NCBI GenBank assembly: GCA_904063045.1
Contig: CAJFCJ010000007.1
Coordinates: 3,293,404 to 3,357,403 of the forward strand
Direction: 5' to 3'
From: Dimorphilus gyrociliatus
Lineage: Eukaryota > Annelida > Polychaeta > Dinophilidae
Length of the DNA stretch: 64,000 nucleotides
The notes under the pieces were generated by a model. That model was not told the DNA's origin. It did not search any database and saw nothing but the letters and a program-made list of their open reading frames with translations. Every line of letters begins with the position of its first letter. Within the stretch, counting starts at the first letter, position 1. Positions 23,416-36,217 of the stretch are shown here, piece by piece. The position numbers and the translations under genes were made by a program.

Positions 23416-26400
23416 ATGGACTTCAGAGAGACGAATATGGCGAATGGGTCGAATGTTTCCAGTGAGGACTATGCGGATAACGAACCAATAGAAGCAAATA
23501 TTCTATTACCCAATGGAATTCACCAAATACATACTCTAGGACCAAATATATCTCTACTTGATACTGTTCTACAACTTTGTAAAACTTTACATTTAAATCC
23601 ATCTGATCATAGGCTAGTCCCGTTCAATTTCGAAAATGGAAGAGAATATAGGCATAAGCCGTCTCAGAAGATTGGAGCATTTAAAGATGCCGAATTTCAT
23701 TTGGTTAACAAATATGATACAAAGCCAAAGAAAATCGTTCAACAAAATTTCGAGGTTAGGCTGAATATTTTCGTATTTTTTTGTTGTTGTTATTGTTGAT
23801 AAAAATTATATTTTATTCTTAATATATTCTATTCAATAATATTATTATAATATCTATTTTTAGACCATTTTTTCACCCTTAACTTTTCCTATTAATTAAC
23901 TAATAATACTGTATATATTATAAATAGATGACGAATAGAATTGCGGTGGATCTACCTCGAAATCAAAAGCATGCTATTAGAATCTCACCTAAAGTTACAA
24001 TTGAAAACCTTTTAAGGCAGGTTTGCACTGAAAAATCCCTCAATTATCATCATTTTAACGTTTGCAAACCGACCGATTTGGAAACTCCGTTAAATTTTAA
24101 TTCGACGCTAGAAGAACTGAATATAAAACACGTTACACTGGTTCCAAATGCCAATTATTCACCTAATGATAGTCATCGTATAGACGGTTAGTAATTTCTA
24201 CTGTATATCTATATATTTGTATTTATAATAGTATACATCTTTGTCAGCGTGTATGCGGCTTGTATAGGCCGAGGTTTTTTTTTTTTTACAATTACTGCCA
24301 TCTGGTAGGAAAATTCTGTACTAAAAAGTATAGAATGATAAAGAAGATATCGTAAATTTTAGTCGATCGAACATTTATAGCAATTACAGTTCTGATTTTT
24401 TCTTATCTAGTTTTATATATAGATAGTAATATGTAGATAACTATTTCCTTATTGAATACTTGACATAATGTTTTTAAATAGCTGATAGATAGGTGAAAAA
24501 AAATTTCAATTCTCACCCAACGTCACCTCACAACAAATATTGTAAACAATTGTATTGAACACAGGCGTCTCTCTATTCACTCAGGTTTCTCTTGTAAACT
24601 ATTTCCTCCTTTTTATCTAAATATTATTATTTTGACCTCCTCTAAAAAGAATAAAGGTAATATCAAAGTAATTTTTGTTTATTTGTTTCTTTTATTCAAT
24701 TAAAAGTTTACCTGAAATCTGACAAAGTACCGACGTTATTTTTTTTGTTTAGTAAAAGGCCTATTAAAAAATTTCCATTTAGATTTAATTCTGTAGTTAA
24801 ACAAGTTTCAGATAGGCAATAATTGAAAATTGTTAAAAGAGTTTTAGCGGTGGATATAGAAGCATCAGCTAGATGTAAAGAGCTTGTATATATTTTAATA
24901 TAATACTAATAGTCATTGGACTTGCATGCGATTTATCTTATCCGAAACAATATTTTTAAGCATTGAAGTTGATATTATTATCTTGTCTTAATAGATTAAT
25001 ATTTTAGAAAAGAAACGCCATTTAATATAAATCTCTGAAGATAGAGAGAGAGAGAAACAGACAGACTAGTAGATAGGTAGATAGATAGGTAGAGAGAAAA
25101 CAAAGGGGTAAGCATTTTATATTCAAAATATTAATAGATAACGGTAAAATTTTGTAATCTATAAATCTAATATATTATTTCATTATTACTTTTCCTACCA
25201 TCTTATTCATTTCGTAATATTTAAACAATTTTCGTATTCAAGACTTTTAATTAGGTCTAAAAAGAAAAAAATAAAAAACAACACGTTTTTTGTAAATAAA
25301 GCAAAAATAAAAACAAGATATTCATTAGGAAGCTTTCTATCTTATTAAGTATTTATTTAATTTCTTTTATTGTTTCTATTTTATTAGTAATAATAGCATT
25401 TATTATCAAAAGAACATTGTATATATACAGTATATATATATATATATGGCTTATGCATGCTCAACATAACTTTTTTTTGGAAGGAGGACTATATATATTC
25501 TATTTTAACACTACTCATATAAAAGGAATAGTATTAAACTATTATAGTAATAATAAGATTTAATGTAGGCCTATGATTTTTTGAAAGAACAACTTTTATA
25601 AATCGATAAAAGTAGTCGAATGCGTACACGTGCTGCGAGTTGAAGAGAGAAGCATATAGAATAAAAGCCAAAAAAAAAAAATTGTATTCGATAAAGCGTA
25701 ATATCGATTTTTTTTATATTAATCGATTTTATTGACTGTTTTTTTTTTTAAAACAGAATCGAACAGAAATAGAACGAATAGTTTCAAAAAAATGGAATAT
25801 ATGCCTGCCGAGAATACGAAGAAGAAGAAAGGTCTCTTCTCTCTTTTCTCGAGGAAAAAGAAGGATAAATTTAATACGGTAATAACGAGCTTAGACTTGT
25901 TATAAATCGTATTCTATTGCGTTTCCCTTTCTATTTGATGTATTCTATATAGCTTTTAATATAATTACTAGGAGAAATAATTGTTGCTCTGTTTCCTTTT
26001 GCTAATTATCTTTTATCTTATTGCAATTTTTACAGTCGCTTGATTGTCAAACTCTTCCGAGAACGGTAGATCAATCAACTAAGTCTTCCATGCCACGTTC
26101 AAAAAGCTTGCACACGAATGTTAATGCTGCTCCGAATACAACTTTACCTGTGAAGGAGGAAATACGCCCTAGTACTTCAGGGTCAACGAAGAAACGAGCA
26201 CCTCCTCCTCCTCCTCCTCCCCTTTCTTCAAATACATCTTCTGTTGATGATACCCCGAGTCGTTCTCCACTTAATCTAACTAATCAGTCGACAACTCGTT
26301 CAAGAACATCTTCATATTCTTCAGGAATTAGTGAAACGCCAGGTTCATTAACAAAACCGCTTAGAAAGAAGAAAAAAGCACCACCTCCTCCCGTACGTGA

Positions 26401-29400
26401 GCCAACACCAATAATACCCACAGAAGAAAAGAGAGAAGAAGAAGAAAAAGCAGAAGGTATGTAAATCATTTCCTGTTATTCCTTTTCTTGTGAAAAGTAT
26501 CAAAGTCGATTTTTTTCTTCGATTAACAATAGTAACAGAAATAACAAAGGATGAAGAGGAAATAGTAGCACACGATTCAATTAGTAATATAGAATCAATT
26601 GTGAGGGCTCGAAGTCCTTCTCCAACTCATTCTGAAGAAATTAACATTCGATCATGTAAATCAGGTGAGTTATTCGACGACGAAAGGGTGCAAAAAACTA
26701 TTACATCGGCCGAATCGTATGAGAGTCTATGCGAATTGAGTGACAGTAATTGGGAAAGGGAAACAAACATATTAAACAAGCCAAATACCAATAGTTCTAA
26801 ATATGTTCGATCCGACGATAAAAGTTCATCGATTCTATTTACCGCGAAACGAGACGATGTTCTTAGAACAAGACTCGACGTCTAAATTGACTTTTCCAAA
26901 AGCTTTTATAAATGGTACTTTTTAACTATTCCATCATTTTTTTACTCTATACAAAAAACTTTAGTTAACAACTTTATATTAGTAAAAAGGAAAATAATAG
27001 ATAATGAATAACATTTTTAGAATTGTATTGTTAACATTTATATTAATATCTGTCCACGCTGTGTATGTTTATACAGTATATACACAGTTTTTTTAAAACT
27101 TGTGCTTTTTTTAATATGAAATAATCTGCTTAGTCTGTGTTCAAACTATTTTTTTTGTACAAGGTAAAAAGACATATCTTTAATCTCTTTAATATTTTTT
27201 TAAATCCTGTTGCTATGTCAATTTATTATAGAATAGAAACAAACAACAACATAAAAAACAATTAATAATGTTTATAAATCATAATTTAAATGATTTGTAT
27301 GTGTTTACTCTTCTAATGTTTATCCTTCATTTTCTTTCCTATTATGATCTTTTTAATTATTTTTCCCGCCAAAAACAAAATCACAAAATTTTTTTGACAC
27401 CTTATGCATCGTTATAAAAACGTGTTTGGGAAAGTGTTTTTTATTGATTCCACTTCCAATCGGGAACAGTATAACCTAAAAAAAAGTAAGTTAAGTTTCA
27501 TGTTCTTTGTTTATTATGTATATATATATAAATATTTTTTTTTTTTAAAATGGACTCTTTCTTCACTCTTTTTTATCATTTTATTTTTGCACGGCTAATT
27601 AGTCTCCCTTATTTTATGTTTCTACTTTGGTTTCTTTGTTGTAATTTATTTCCCCCCTTCCTATTTTTTGTAGACCGTTTATCTATTTTGGCTTGGGTAA
27701 CAGTTTTTTGCACCACCAAATATTTAAAAGCAAACAGAATAAGTAAATAAAAAAAAAACATTATACTAACAATTTGAATAGTAGTTTTGTTTTTTTTTTA
27801 TTCAATTATATTTAATTTATGTTCACTATTTTGTAATTTTTTTTTGTTTAATTTCGACAAAAGCATGTCCATGTAATTGTCTTTATTTTTTTTCTATTAA
27901 GAATTTAAACAAATAACTGTGTCTACTAGCAAAAGAACAACAATTATGCACTATTTAGGCTTTTAGAGCGTTTTTTATTTAAAAGAAAAAAACAAACAGC
28001 ATTAGTTTACGCTTTCAGATAGAAATCGGCCCAATACGCTTATTCTTCCCCCACCACCCGAAGAACCACCTCCAGCTGATACACCCTCTCCGAGGGCATC
28101 CATACTAGCTGCTAGTTTTCAAAATTTGGACAAATTAGGCGATCAATTGATCGACAGTAAAAGTAAATCTTATTCAATTGGTTCACAAACGCACTTGGAC
28201 GACTTAGATTTTGGTAAGGGCGTCACTTCCCAAATCTGTCGCTATCGAGTGTTCACGAAATTTTAGTTTGCAAAGTCACCATATAAACTTTCTAACAAAA
28301 GAAATCAGCTTTATTGTATTTTTTTTATTATTATTACTTATTTAAAAATTTTTCAAGTTTTTTTTATTTATTATTTCATCGTTTTTACGCTTCTTTATTA
28401 AAAATTTTAATATTTTATTTTTAATACTTTCTATTGTGTTGAATAGCTACGTTTTCTTCAAATGGTTATTCAAGTCTTTTTAACGTTTTCTTATCACTTT
28501 CTACTGTTTTTTTTATATATATGAGGTTTCTTTTTTTTTTCTTCACATAAATGGTGTGTTCTTAAGATAATAATTATCCCTTTAGTTTTGTTTAGCTAAA
28601 TAAGGTTGTTTTTAATTAGATTTTTCGTTGAATACAGATGATGATATGCCAGCTGCTATTCAAGTTCATCAAACATCTATTCAAAAACAAGAGTTAGAGG
28701 ATGAAGTGAAAATTGAAGAAAGCTTAGAGGAAGAAAAACAAGAATATAAAATTTCTGTAGATGATAAAGGTGAAAGAGATGAAAAAATATTTAATAGTGC
28801 AGAAATGAAGGATGATAGTGTAGAGTTAAGAGAGAAGCCGAAAGAAGTGAATGAAGTAGAGAAGTTTGTAGAAGAGGCAATTGTAGTCGAGGAAAACGAA
28901 ACTAGTGTGATTAATGAACAATTGAAAGAAATAGATCACGCACTTGAATCTAATGAAATTTACAACAATGAGACGACAAAGGAGGAAGATTCGATGGGAG
29001 AAGGGCAATATTTTAATACTATTTCAATTAATTGCGATGATAACTCGGAGCAAGAAAAACTTGTCGTTGAAGATAACAGTAGACAAGCATTAGCTCCCTC
29101 TCCTCCTCCATTGAAAATGTCGTTAGAAGATGATATGAAGACTCCAATTGAAGAAAAATTCATATGGGATGATAGTGTAGATGAGAAAGAGAAACAAAGC
29201 GTAAAAACTGAAGTTAAAGTTGAAAAAACTGACAAAATAATCAAAGATAAGCCTGTTGAAAAAGAGGAAATGTCAGTTGGAAGTTTAAGATCTGTCTTAA
29301 GAAAACCTACGAAACAGCGTTCAGTGGAATCAGATTTAACAACAAGCAGCGGTGAAAGGTTATCCTCTCTGTGGAAAAATGAAGATTGGACCAAAGAAGG

Positions 29401-30874
29401 GCTCTGGGGAAGTGAGACTGGTTTAAAACATGTTGAAAACAGATCGAAGATTGGACAAAGTAAAATGTATGCTGCAGTCAAAAGTAGGCCACGTTCTTTC
29501 GACATTGACGTAAGTAGAGTAAACAAATCGCCGACTGAAAGCGTAGACGAAGAAAAGGATGAAGGTTACGATAGTTACTCGAGCAGGCTTATCAAAACTA
29601 GTACGCCTATCCACCAAGATTCTATGTCAATGTCTTTATCCACATCAAACAAAGACTCTTTCTATTCAAATAGTGATGATCGCAAAGTACCACCCTTGAA
29701 TTTAGACGGAGATTCAAATGCAGAAAATGAAGCCGCTCCGATTCTTCGTACAAGAGACGTCAAAAAATCAGAAATAGTGAGCAACAAAACGTCCCACGAG
29801 TTGAAAGAAACAAAGTCTCCAGAAGTAGAAAAGGCCGACGAATCCCAGGAACCGATAAATAAGCAGGAGGATAACAAAATACATATTACTTCCGTATTCA
29901 TTGGAGATGATAGAATAACAATGACAACGGCTACTACTGAGGATGATATTTCCTCTTTGAATGAAGAGAATGTAGACGCTTTTGTTCAGAATCTCAGCAG
30001 CGATAGCTCTGATGAAGAATTGGAAAAGAAGCCCTCGGCTAAAATTATTGATATGCGAGACGAGAAAGGCGGTTATTCTCATACGAAACAAACAGACGTC
30101 GATCAAATTAAGCCAGTAAGAAAACCAAGTATAAATCTTCTAACAGCTAGACCGTTCGTCCATAGTAGTCATACGACGGAAACAAAAAAGGAAAACGACC
30201 GGAAATCTTACAGAAAGGATTACGATTCTGTACAGAAACAAATGCAGCAATGGCAAGATAGATTACAAAAGAATCGGGATGTTCTAGAGAAAACGAAACC
30301 GAAGAAAGAAGAACCTCGTCCAAGCGAAGATCCAGTTGGTTTATTTGGTCAGTTTACATCAACGCAGCTATCAAGCATGCGCGATAGATTAAAGAAATCA
30401 CAGACAAATGAGAAAAATAGTGGCGTTGCTTTGGGTAGAGTGCTAGACGTTAATCCCCCCAATACTTCTGAACATGAAATACCTATACCACCTCCTCCAC
30501 CACCTCCCGTAGCCAATGTACCCTCATCTCCACCTATTACTCTACCGAGTCTAACTACGCCTAAAGGAATGGATGATGAAATGAAAAACAAACCACCATC
30601 AGCCCTCAAATTAAAATCGGGTCTAGAAGACAAACCAAAGAGTCGTTTTGGTCCAGTTCTTGATCCCCACGAGGAATTAATGCTGGCTATCAAGAGTGTA
30701 AATGGTAGGGGAGCCCTGAGAAAAGTAAGATTCAAAAATAACAAGTTTTTATTTAGACAACATAAAATATTAAATAATTAATATGTTCCATTCTCTCTTC
30801 TCTCCAAAAAACAATAATAGGTTTCTGCCAAAGATTGCCATTGGGCTGATGGAGCAAAGCTGAATCGTAGTTAA
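23416..30874 (+). CDS. cobl-like: Cordon-bleu / COBLL1-like actin regulator
   Basis: Eight coding exons (23416-23754, 23928-24186, 25757-25878, 26036-26456, 26533-26664, 28019-28213, 28638-30724, 30821-30874) join in frame to 1,202 residues. Cordon-bleu proteins nucleate or sever actin filaments in cell morphogenesis. Residues 1-200 carry the COBL ubiquitin-like region (IEANILLPNG, then IAVDLPRNQKHAIRISPKVTIENLL). A basic KKKKGLFSLFSRKKKDK segment follows. Two KRAP-like Pro motifs occur, KKRAPPPPPPP at 292-302 and KKKKAPPPP at 351-359; in vertebrate COBL these bind syndapin/PACSIN. The middle is acidic and disordered, with a further Pro run near 1,100. Near the end, residues about 1166-1192 form one WH2 actin-binding motif (EELMLAIKSVNGRGALRKV), split across the last two exons. 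One WH2 matches COBLL1; vertebrate COBL has three. Intron 2 (1.6 kb) and intron 5 (1.35 kb) are long for this region. Confidence 0.9.
26533..26885 (+). CDS. Possible alternative terminal exon of the cordon-bleu gene
   Basis: The canonical fifth exon ends at a strong donor (CAG/GTGAGT, 26664/26665). The frame stays open for another 73 codons past that donor, with coding-like sequence (LFDDERVQ, SAESYESLCELSDSNWERE), and stops at 26885 after RTRLDV. Reading through would give a short isoform with the ubiquitin-like region and both Pro motifs but without the WH2 motif. The final LDV fits a class II PDZ ligand (hydrophobic-x-hydrophobic), which is speculative. Confidence 0.4.
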
Positions 30875-31008
30875 ACTGCAAGGACACTAAAATTCAATCT
30901 GCAAAAATATTTTTCTAGTTCTGATACATATCCTTTTTTAATGAAAGAAGTTCTTCACTAGAAAGGTGCCATGCACGCATTGACTACAGCACATATACTT
31001 ATATATTC

Positions 31009-31034
31009 CTATATATATATATATATATGTTATG

Positions 31035-31068
<34 letters not shown>
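31009..31068. repeat. Compound (TA)n microsatellite
   Basis: Two TA runs separated by a short interruption. Confidence 0.9.
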
Positions 31069-31072
<4 letters not shown>

Positions 31073-31317
31073 TATATGAATATATAAATATATACATTAT
31101 TTTTTTAACATAATGCATAATTAATTATTTTTTGTTTATTTTCAAAATTCTTTTTGTATTTTAAAAAATTATGCAAATGATAAGAATTATTCCAACTTCC
31201 ATAATAGATTGCAGAAGTTTGAATGTATTATCTAATTTATAAAAAAAAAGTGAATGAAAGAGAGAGAGAGAGACAAACTAAGAAAAGGATGTGTAATGTT
31301 CAATTAAAAAGATAATG

Positions 31318-31318
<1 letters not shown>

Positions 31319-31359
<41 letters not shown>

Positions 31360-31361
31360 AT
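31319..31361. repeat. (TA)n microsatellite next to the receptor 3' end
   Basis: TA run with a single TTT interruption, ending eight bases from the stop codon of the minus-strand receptor gene. Confidence 0.9.
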
Positions 31362-31368
31362 CTGAATT

Positions 31369-33144
31369 TTATACCTCTCGGCGTAAAGAACTAGTTAAAA
31401 TTAGTAAAGATGATAAAAACATTATCGATAAAACTATTATAAAGAAAAGACGATCTAGGACTGTCGCTAAAGTTCGCCATTCTTTTGCACAATCAGAACG
31501 TCTTTTATCGGCAGCAACTTGTGGCTTGTAAATTCTGGTGGGCCCTTTTGTAATAACGGGATAAGAATATTGTGTATTAGAGGATGTCGTTGACGCTTCG
31601 TCGACGACGTCTAATTGATGCATAGCAGCTTGTCTATTGCAGTGTTCGTCCAATAGTGACTTAATTTCAGTTGTATCATTTTTTACGAAAACAAATTTTG
31701 CAATATGCCCTAGAAAGAGTGTTCTCACACAAGCAGGCATAGGAGTATAGCCCCCTTTATAATGGATATTTAAAACTATGACGCTCAAGCAGACGCTTGC
31801 TGTTCCTAGTGCCATCGTCGTCGTTAAATACATAACTGCAAATAAATATTTAGATAGTGAAATTGGGTGCATATAACTTAGTCGTTTCTTATATACCGAG
31901 AACTGGAATATCCAAGCTGGTTCGAGGCACGTTATCTGCTAACATGAGAAGAAAAACTGTAAAGGCTAAGAGAACAGATATTCCGGCTGAAATCTTTTCG
32001 CCAGCATCAGGGGGAACGCAAAAGACGACGAGTATAAGTATAGATAAGAGAGAGCAGGGTAATATGATGTTCATTATATAGAAGGTAAATCGTCTCGTCA
32101 TATGAATAGTAAAAAGCACTTTGCTGTAACTGCGTGATAAAGGCTGTTTTCGAATTTTTTAAAAGGGCAATTTTTCTTTGATCCTTACCGAATATGAGGG
32201 CAGCACGGTAAAATTACTTCTTTCCATTCTGCAGTAGTCTTAAAGATATCCCATTCACCATTTAGCTTAAATTCCTGCAGTTCCATCTCTGATGCGACAT
32301 TGGTCAAGTTCATCCTTGAGCTGGTGTAGGCCCAAGCACCAATCTCAATAGGACACTCTTGAGTATCAAATGGAAAGTAGGATATGTCAATATCGCAAGT
32401 GGTTGAAAAAACACCGCCAGGTTCCCAATGAACCAAACCATTGTGAGCAATAAGGACACGAATTTTTTCAAAGTCCTGTACATTATCATCCGCTCTGTAG
32501 AAAAATCGAAATTGACTTTTTCAGACGCACAGAGAGAGAATATATAATAGATTTGTTTTAAGATAAGCCCTTTAATCATTAAAAGTCCAACTTCCCCCTA
32601 TGGAACTGGTTGAACGTCTCAAAACGTACCATTAACGAAATTATAAACCACCCTTCTGATCTTTACCACTATTTATACTATACCCGTTAATGATTGCCAG
32701 TTCCGGTAACCATATTCTATCAGCCGTTACAACTACATCTGATATATTCCAATATTTCTCTTGTGACCACCTCAAGCGTTCGTCGGTCCATTCCTATACG
32801 ATAGAAGAGAGAAAAAACATGCAGCAACAAATTAATTAATGAGTAAACAAAGATTATATTCAATTACTTTAATTACTAACGGTTATAACTAATCCAGTTG
32901 TAAGCATAGCTTGACTTCTTTCGTCTAACCTTTGAATCCGAAGTAGCATAAAATTTACAGTAACTGTAACGGTATCGGAGACCTTAAGAACTCCTCTTGC
33001 GTCCCTGTCGTAGCTGGTTAGGATATTATCCAATAATCTCTCTTCCGGAGTCTTCGTTCTAGTCCGATTAACTTTGTAACAACAACATTTGACAATGGCT
33101 AAACTTAACAGGATGAGGTAGATAAATGCATTTCGATTCGCCAT
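31369..33144 (-). CDS. Nicotinic acetylcholine receptor-like Cys-loop channel subunit
   Basis: Five exons (33144-32881, 32793-32684, 32494-32189, 32123-31897, 31835-31369) give 457 residues. It is a pentameric ligand-gated channel subunit of the plasma membrane. The N-terminus is a signal peptide (IYLILLSLAIVKCCC). The ligand-binding domain has EWTDERLRW, WLPELAI, the Cys-loop C158-C172 (CDIDISYFPFDTQEC) and loop-B Trp179. Vicinal C222-C223 mark an alpha-type subunit. M1 (FYIMNIILPCSLLSILILVVF) is followed by PPDAGEKISAGISVLLAFTVFLL, whose M1-M2 Gly-Glu-Lys and M2 pattern fit cation-selective channels. M3 comes next, then a cytoplasmic loop of about 100 residues, shorter than in most nicotinic subunits, and M4 at the C-terminus. 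Several ligand-box aromatics are missing: loop A reads IIN instead of the usual LYN, and loop C is VILPCCPHI without the flanking Tyr residues. The true ligand is unclear. Confidence 0.9.
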
Positions 33145-33187
33145 GTGATAGCGCGCCTAAGCGCGCAGGGTAAGAATAAAAAAACAG

Positions 33188-33190
<3 letters not shown>

Positions 33191-33219
<29 letters not shown>
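33191..33219. repeat. (GA)n microsatellite
   Basis: Pure GA run just upstream of the receptor start codon, probably in its 5' UTR or promoter. Confidence 0.95.
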
Positions 33220-33222
<3 letters not shown>

Positions 33223-34577
33223 ATGAGCAAAAGCGAGAGAGAGAGTGAGTGAAGGGGTGGGGAGTTGGAGAAATTGATGAAAAAGGCAGAACGAATCGCC
33301 GGACGTCGATTAGTCAAATAGAACGTGCCGCCTCTCCTTCACCCTCTGTAAAAGGGAATAAAAGGAAGAGATTTTAAAAAATTATTTCAATAAAATCTAT
33401 CTATAATTATATTTATAATATTCTTTACTAATAAATACAAATAAGCCAACACAAATGATAGGGTAAAGCATTACACGAAATCTAGGCCTATAAAATTGCT
33501 GTTTTTATTCCAGGCCACGCGTTCCATATATATTTTTCATATTTTAGTAGAAACTATGAAGAATTTCACTTATCTATTGTTGTTATTAGAGAGATATATA
33601 ATCTAAAAGTTAAACAATTTCTTTTTCTTTTTTTTTTACAACCTTGTCTGTATATTGCAGTACGTTGCAGTGTTGTTTTTCTTCTTTTACTAGTATAATT
33701 TACAGTCTATTCAAATGAAAAGAAAGAAAAAGGGTATTTTTTTTTCAGTCGATTTAATACTGAGCAATTTCTCTCCTTTGTTTCTTTCTTTCTCTTTTTA
33801 CTATTTGGTCAACAGGCGGAAAAAGTATAAGATTGTTTTTGAAAGATTCCGTGATAGGATAAGTGGAAGACGGAATTGGAAGAGGACGGGGGGGGAGGAG
33901 ATGCGAATGATGATTATGTGTCTAAGTAAAGGAAAAATAAAAGAAGCGAAAGAGTACAGATAAAGAAAGAGAAGGGATTGGAGAGAGAAGGAATGTTTAA
34001 GCAACATTTTCCTTATCGTCTTTCTTCTCTTTTTCCGTTATTTTTGGCATATTGTTTATTTTTCTGCAAGGTTTCGTTGATCGTGTTCGCTCATTAAATC
34101 TAGAGTCTCGTTGAATGATTGTCGACGTAATATAGTTTGTCATACTTGTTATAAAGCAAAATAAAGTGATAACTGGTAAGACACATGTTAGCTCAGGCGG
34201 AGAGAACTTTATAAAATATTGAAAACAAGGGGGTAAAAAGTGGGAGGAAAAACTGAAAAAGAAATGGAAGGGGAGGAGGGAAGAAGGGCGTTATATAGGT
34301 GGGGAAGAGGATATCAATTTTATCGTAATTATCTTTATTATATATACCTAAAGTGTATTTATTTTTTAAACAAATAACTACATTAGATAGGAAAAAGAAA
34401 AGATAAGAAAGGTAACTCTAACTTGTTTAAGAGAAACAGTGGTCATCATAGAAAAACACTAGGCCTATAAAAATGATTGAAAACGCAAGGAAAGTATGAG
34501 CTATATATTATCTTAGAAAAAAAAAAGCTATATAGCAATAACAACAAGTCACTCAGTGAGAATAATGAGTAAGTAAA

Positions 34578-34583
<6 letters not shown>

Positions 34584-34610
<27 letters not shown>
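34584..34610. repeat. (GA)n microsatellite
   Basis: GA run within a wider purine-rich stretch (about 34570-34660). Confidence 0.95.
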
Positions 34611-34618
<8 letters not shown>

Positions 34619-34804
34619 CAGCAAAGAGAAAGAGAAAGAGAGAGATCTAGAAAGAAATCTAATGTAAAGAAAAAAACAACAGCTGCATTATAGGCTTAAT
34701 ACAAAAAACTGGCTAATTTGTTTGAAGTTCATAGACAAAATAATAAATAATTTTTATATATAGTTTTACAAATTATTGATCAAACGAGAAAAAGAAAAAA
34801 CGAA

Positions 34805-34812
<8 letters not shown>

Positions 34813-34837
<25 letters not shown>
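34813..34837. repeat. (GA)n microsatellite
   Basis: GA run following a short GATA run. Confidence 0.95.
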
Positions 34838-36174
34838 AGATGGAGAAAAATAAGACGAAAAACAACAATGATAAATTCTCGTAATTCAAATTAATATGCC
34901 GTATATAAATAATTTTTTTTTTTGATGAAAAGTTATAGGCCTATTTAGGGTAATTTTGTTTTCGGCAAATATTCTCTGTAGCTCTTTCTTTCCTTTCTTT
35001 TTTGTCTCTCTGTCTCCGTTTTTCATTAAATAGTTTGTCTTTTCTTATGTACGAAAAACAAGGATGCCATTCCATCCTTTATTTTAGTCTTCACTTGATA
35101 ATTTAGTTTACCCAGCTTTCATATCTACGTTTCCCTTACTACATTTAAATTGATTGATGAAGAGATCTATTTCCGTTAAAACTAGTCCATAGTTAATCTG
35201 TAGTCTAAATTATAGGCGTCTCTAATTTCAAAGGATCACGCCACAATTCGTTAAATAAAAGAATTAACGCCCGCTAATAACAATAATTAATTTAAAAAAA
35301 AATAGAAATTTTACATAGGCCTATCTTTTTGGAAGGAATATATTTCTGAGAAAGGAGGGCGAGAGTTTACGGGTTATTAAATCTTACGTACGTGACTGAG
35401 CTTTTAATACATTCCTTTCTGCCGGTTGGATAATTGATTTCTCCTATTCATTTGTTGCAGTTGGTGATTTCTATCGTTTTGCAAGCTCACACCACACCGA
35501 AGAATGACAAGATAAAAATTATTTCTGATTCCCTCCCGCACTCTATCTGGTCTTTTTTACATTTTGCTTTCGCTATCAGTCTCGTTTTCTCTCCTTGTCT
35601 TCCTGTCCCTGTTTGACTGTATCAGACACTTTAATATACTTTTAGTTTTTTTTTCTCTCCTGTTCTCTTGTTGTTTGTATTTATAGATTAGCATAACTAA
35701 AGTAGTTTCAAAGGGAGTTGCAAATGAAATTAGACAACCCCCAACCGTGACCAAAGAATTTCGAAATCGTTTATAATCAAATAGTATAAATTCCAATTTG
35801 GAAACCAGTTGATGATTGGGAATTTTAATGATTGTCATCCGGTTGTTAACCGCTTAGAGCAAACACGGAAATTCGTTTACCCTCAGCAACATCTGTCGAA
35901 TAAATAGCTGAAAATTACGAACAGGGCTCATTAATCATTCCGAACACCGTGTGGCTTAAAGCTATCTTTCCAATAGAATATTAAATATATGAAGGGAGAA
36001 AGAAGAAGAAAACAACCTCCTTAACTGTTTTTCCTTTTTCGGTCACTAATCAAAGTTCTTTTTTCAAGTTTGACTTTTACTTTGTTGCTGAGATAAAATT
36101 CATCTATTCGGATAATAGAGCTATTTACTCTACAAATTACAGAATGTATATGTATTTAATTGAAAAAAAAATGG

Positions 36175-36180
36175 TTTATT
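36175..36180 (-). terminator. Poly(A) signal of PSMD7
   Basis: TTTATT on the + strand, AATAAA on the - strand, about 40 bases past the PSMD7 stop. Confidence 0.55.
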
Positions 36181-36217
36181 TTTAGAATAACAACGAAAAT
36201 CTGACGTCCATATACAG

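Larger units (their letters stand above)
30875..31368. other. Convergent intergenic gap with (TA)n tracts
   Basis: This gap lies between the cordon-bleu stop (+) and the receptor stop (-). It contains compound (TA)n runs around 31009-31068 and 31319-31361 and a short (GA)n run near 31260. It presumably holds both 3' UTRs. No ORF is supported. Confidence 0.6.
33145..36217. other. Intergenic region between the receptor gene and PSMD7
   Basis: About 3.1 kb. The left part should hold the receptor promoter and 5' UTR, the right end the PSMD7 3' UTR. It contains three (GA)n tracts, purine-rich stretches and four copies of TAGGCCTA (33483, 34460, 34936, 35316). A 60-codon + frame at 35434 begins with a hydrophobic leader but has no supporting context. 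No gene is called. Confidence 0.5.

Noticed and set aside
28960-30744. Minus-strand ORFs of 131-188 codons over the large cordon-bleu exon
   Set aside because: Antisense shadows of an exon whose + frame has clear family motifs.
35434-35838. Overlapping + and - ORFs with hydrophobic starts between the receptor gene and PSMD7
   Set aside because: No splice partners and no recognisable domain; the hydrophobicity reflects T-rich DNA.
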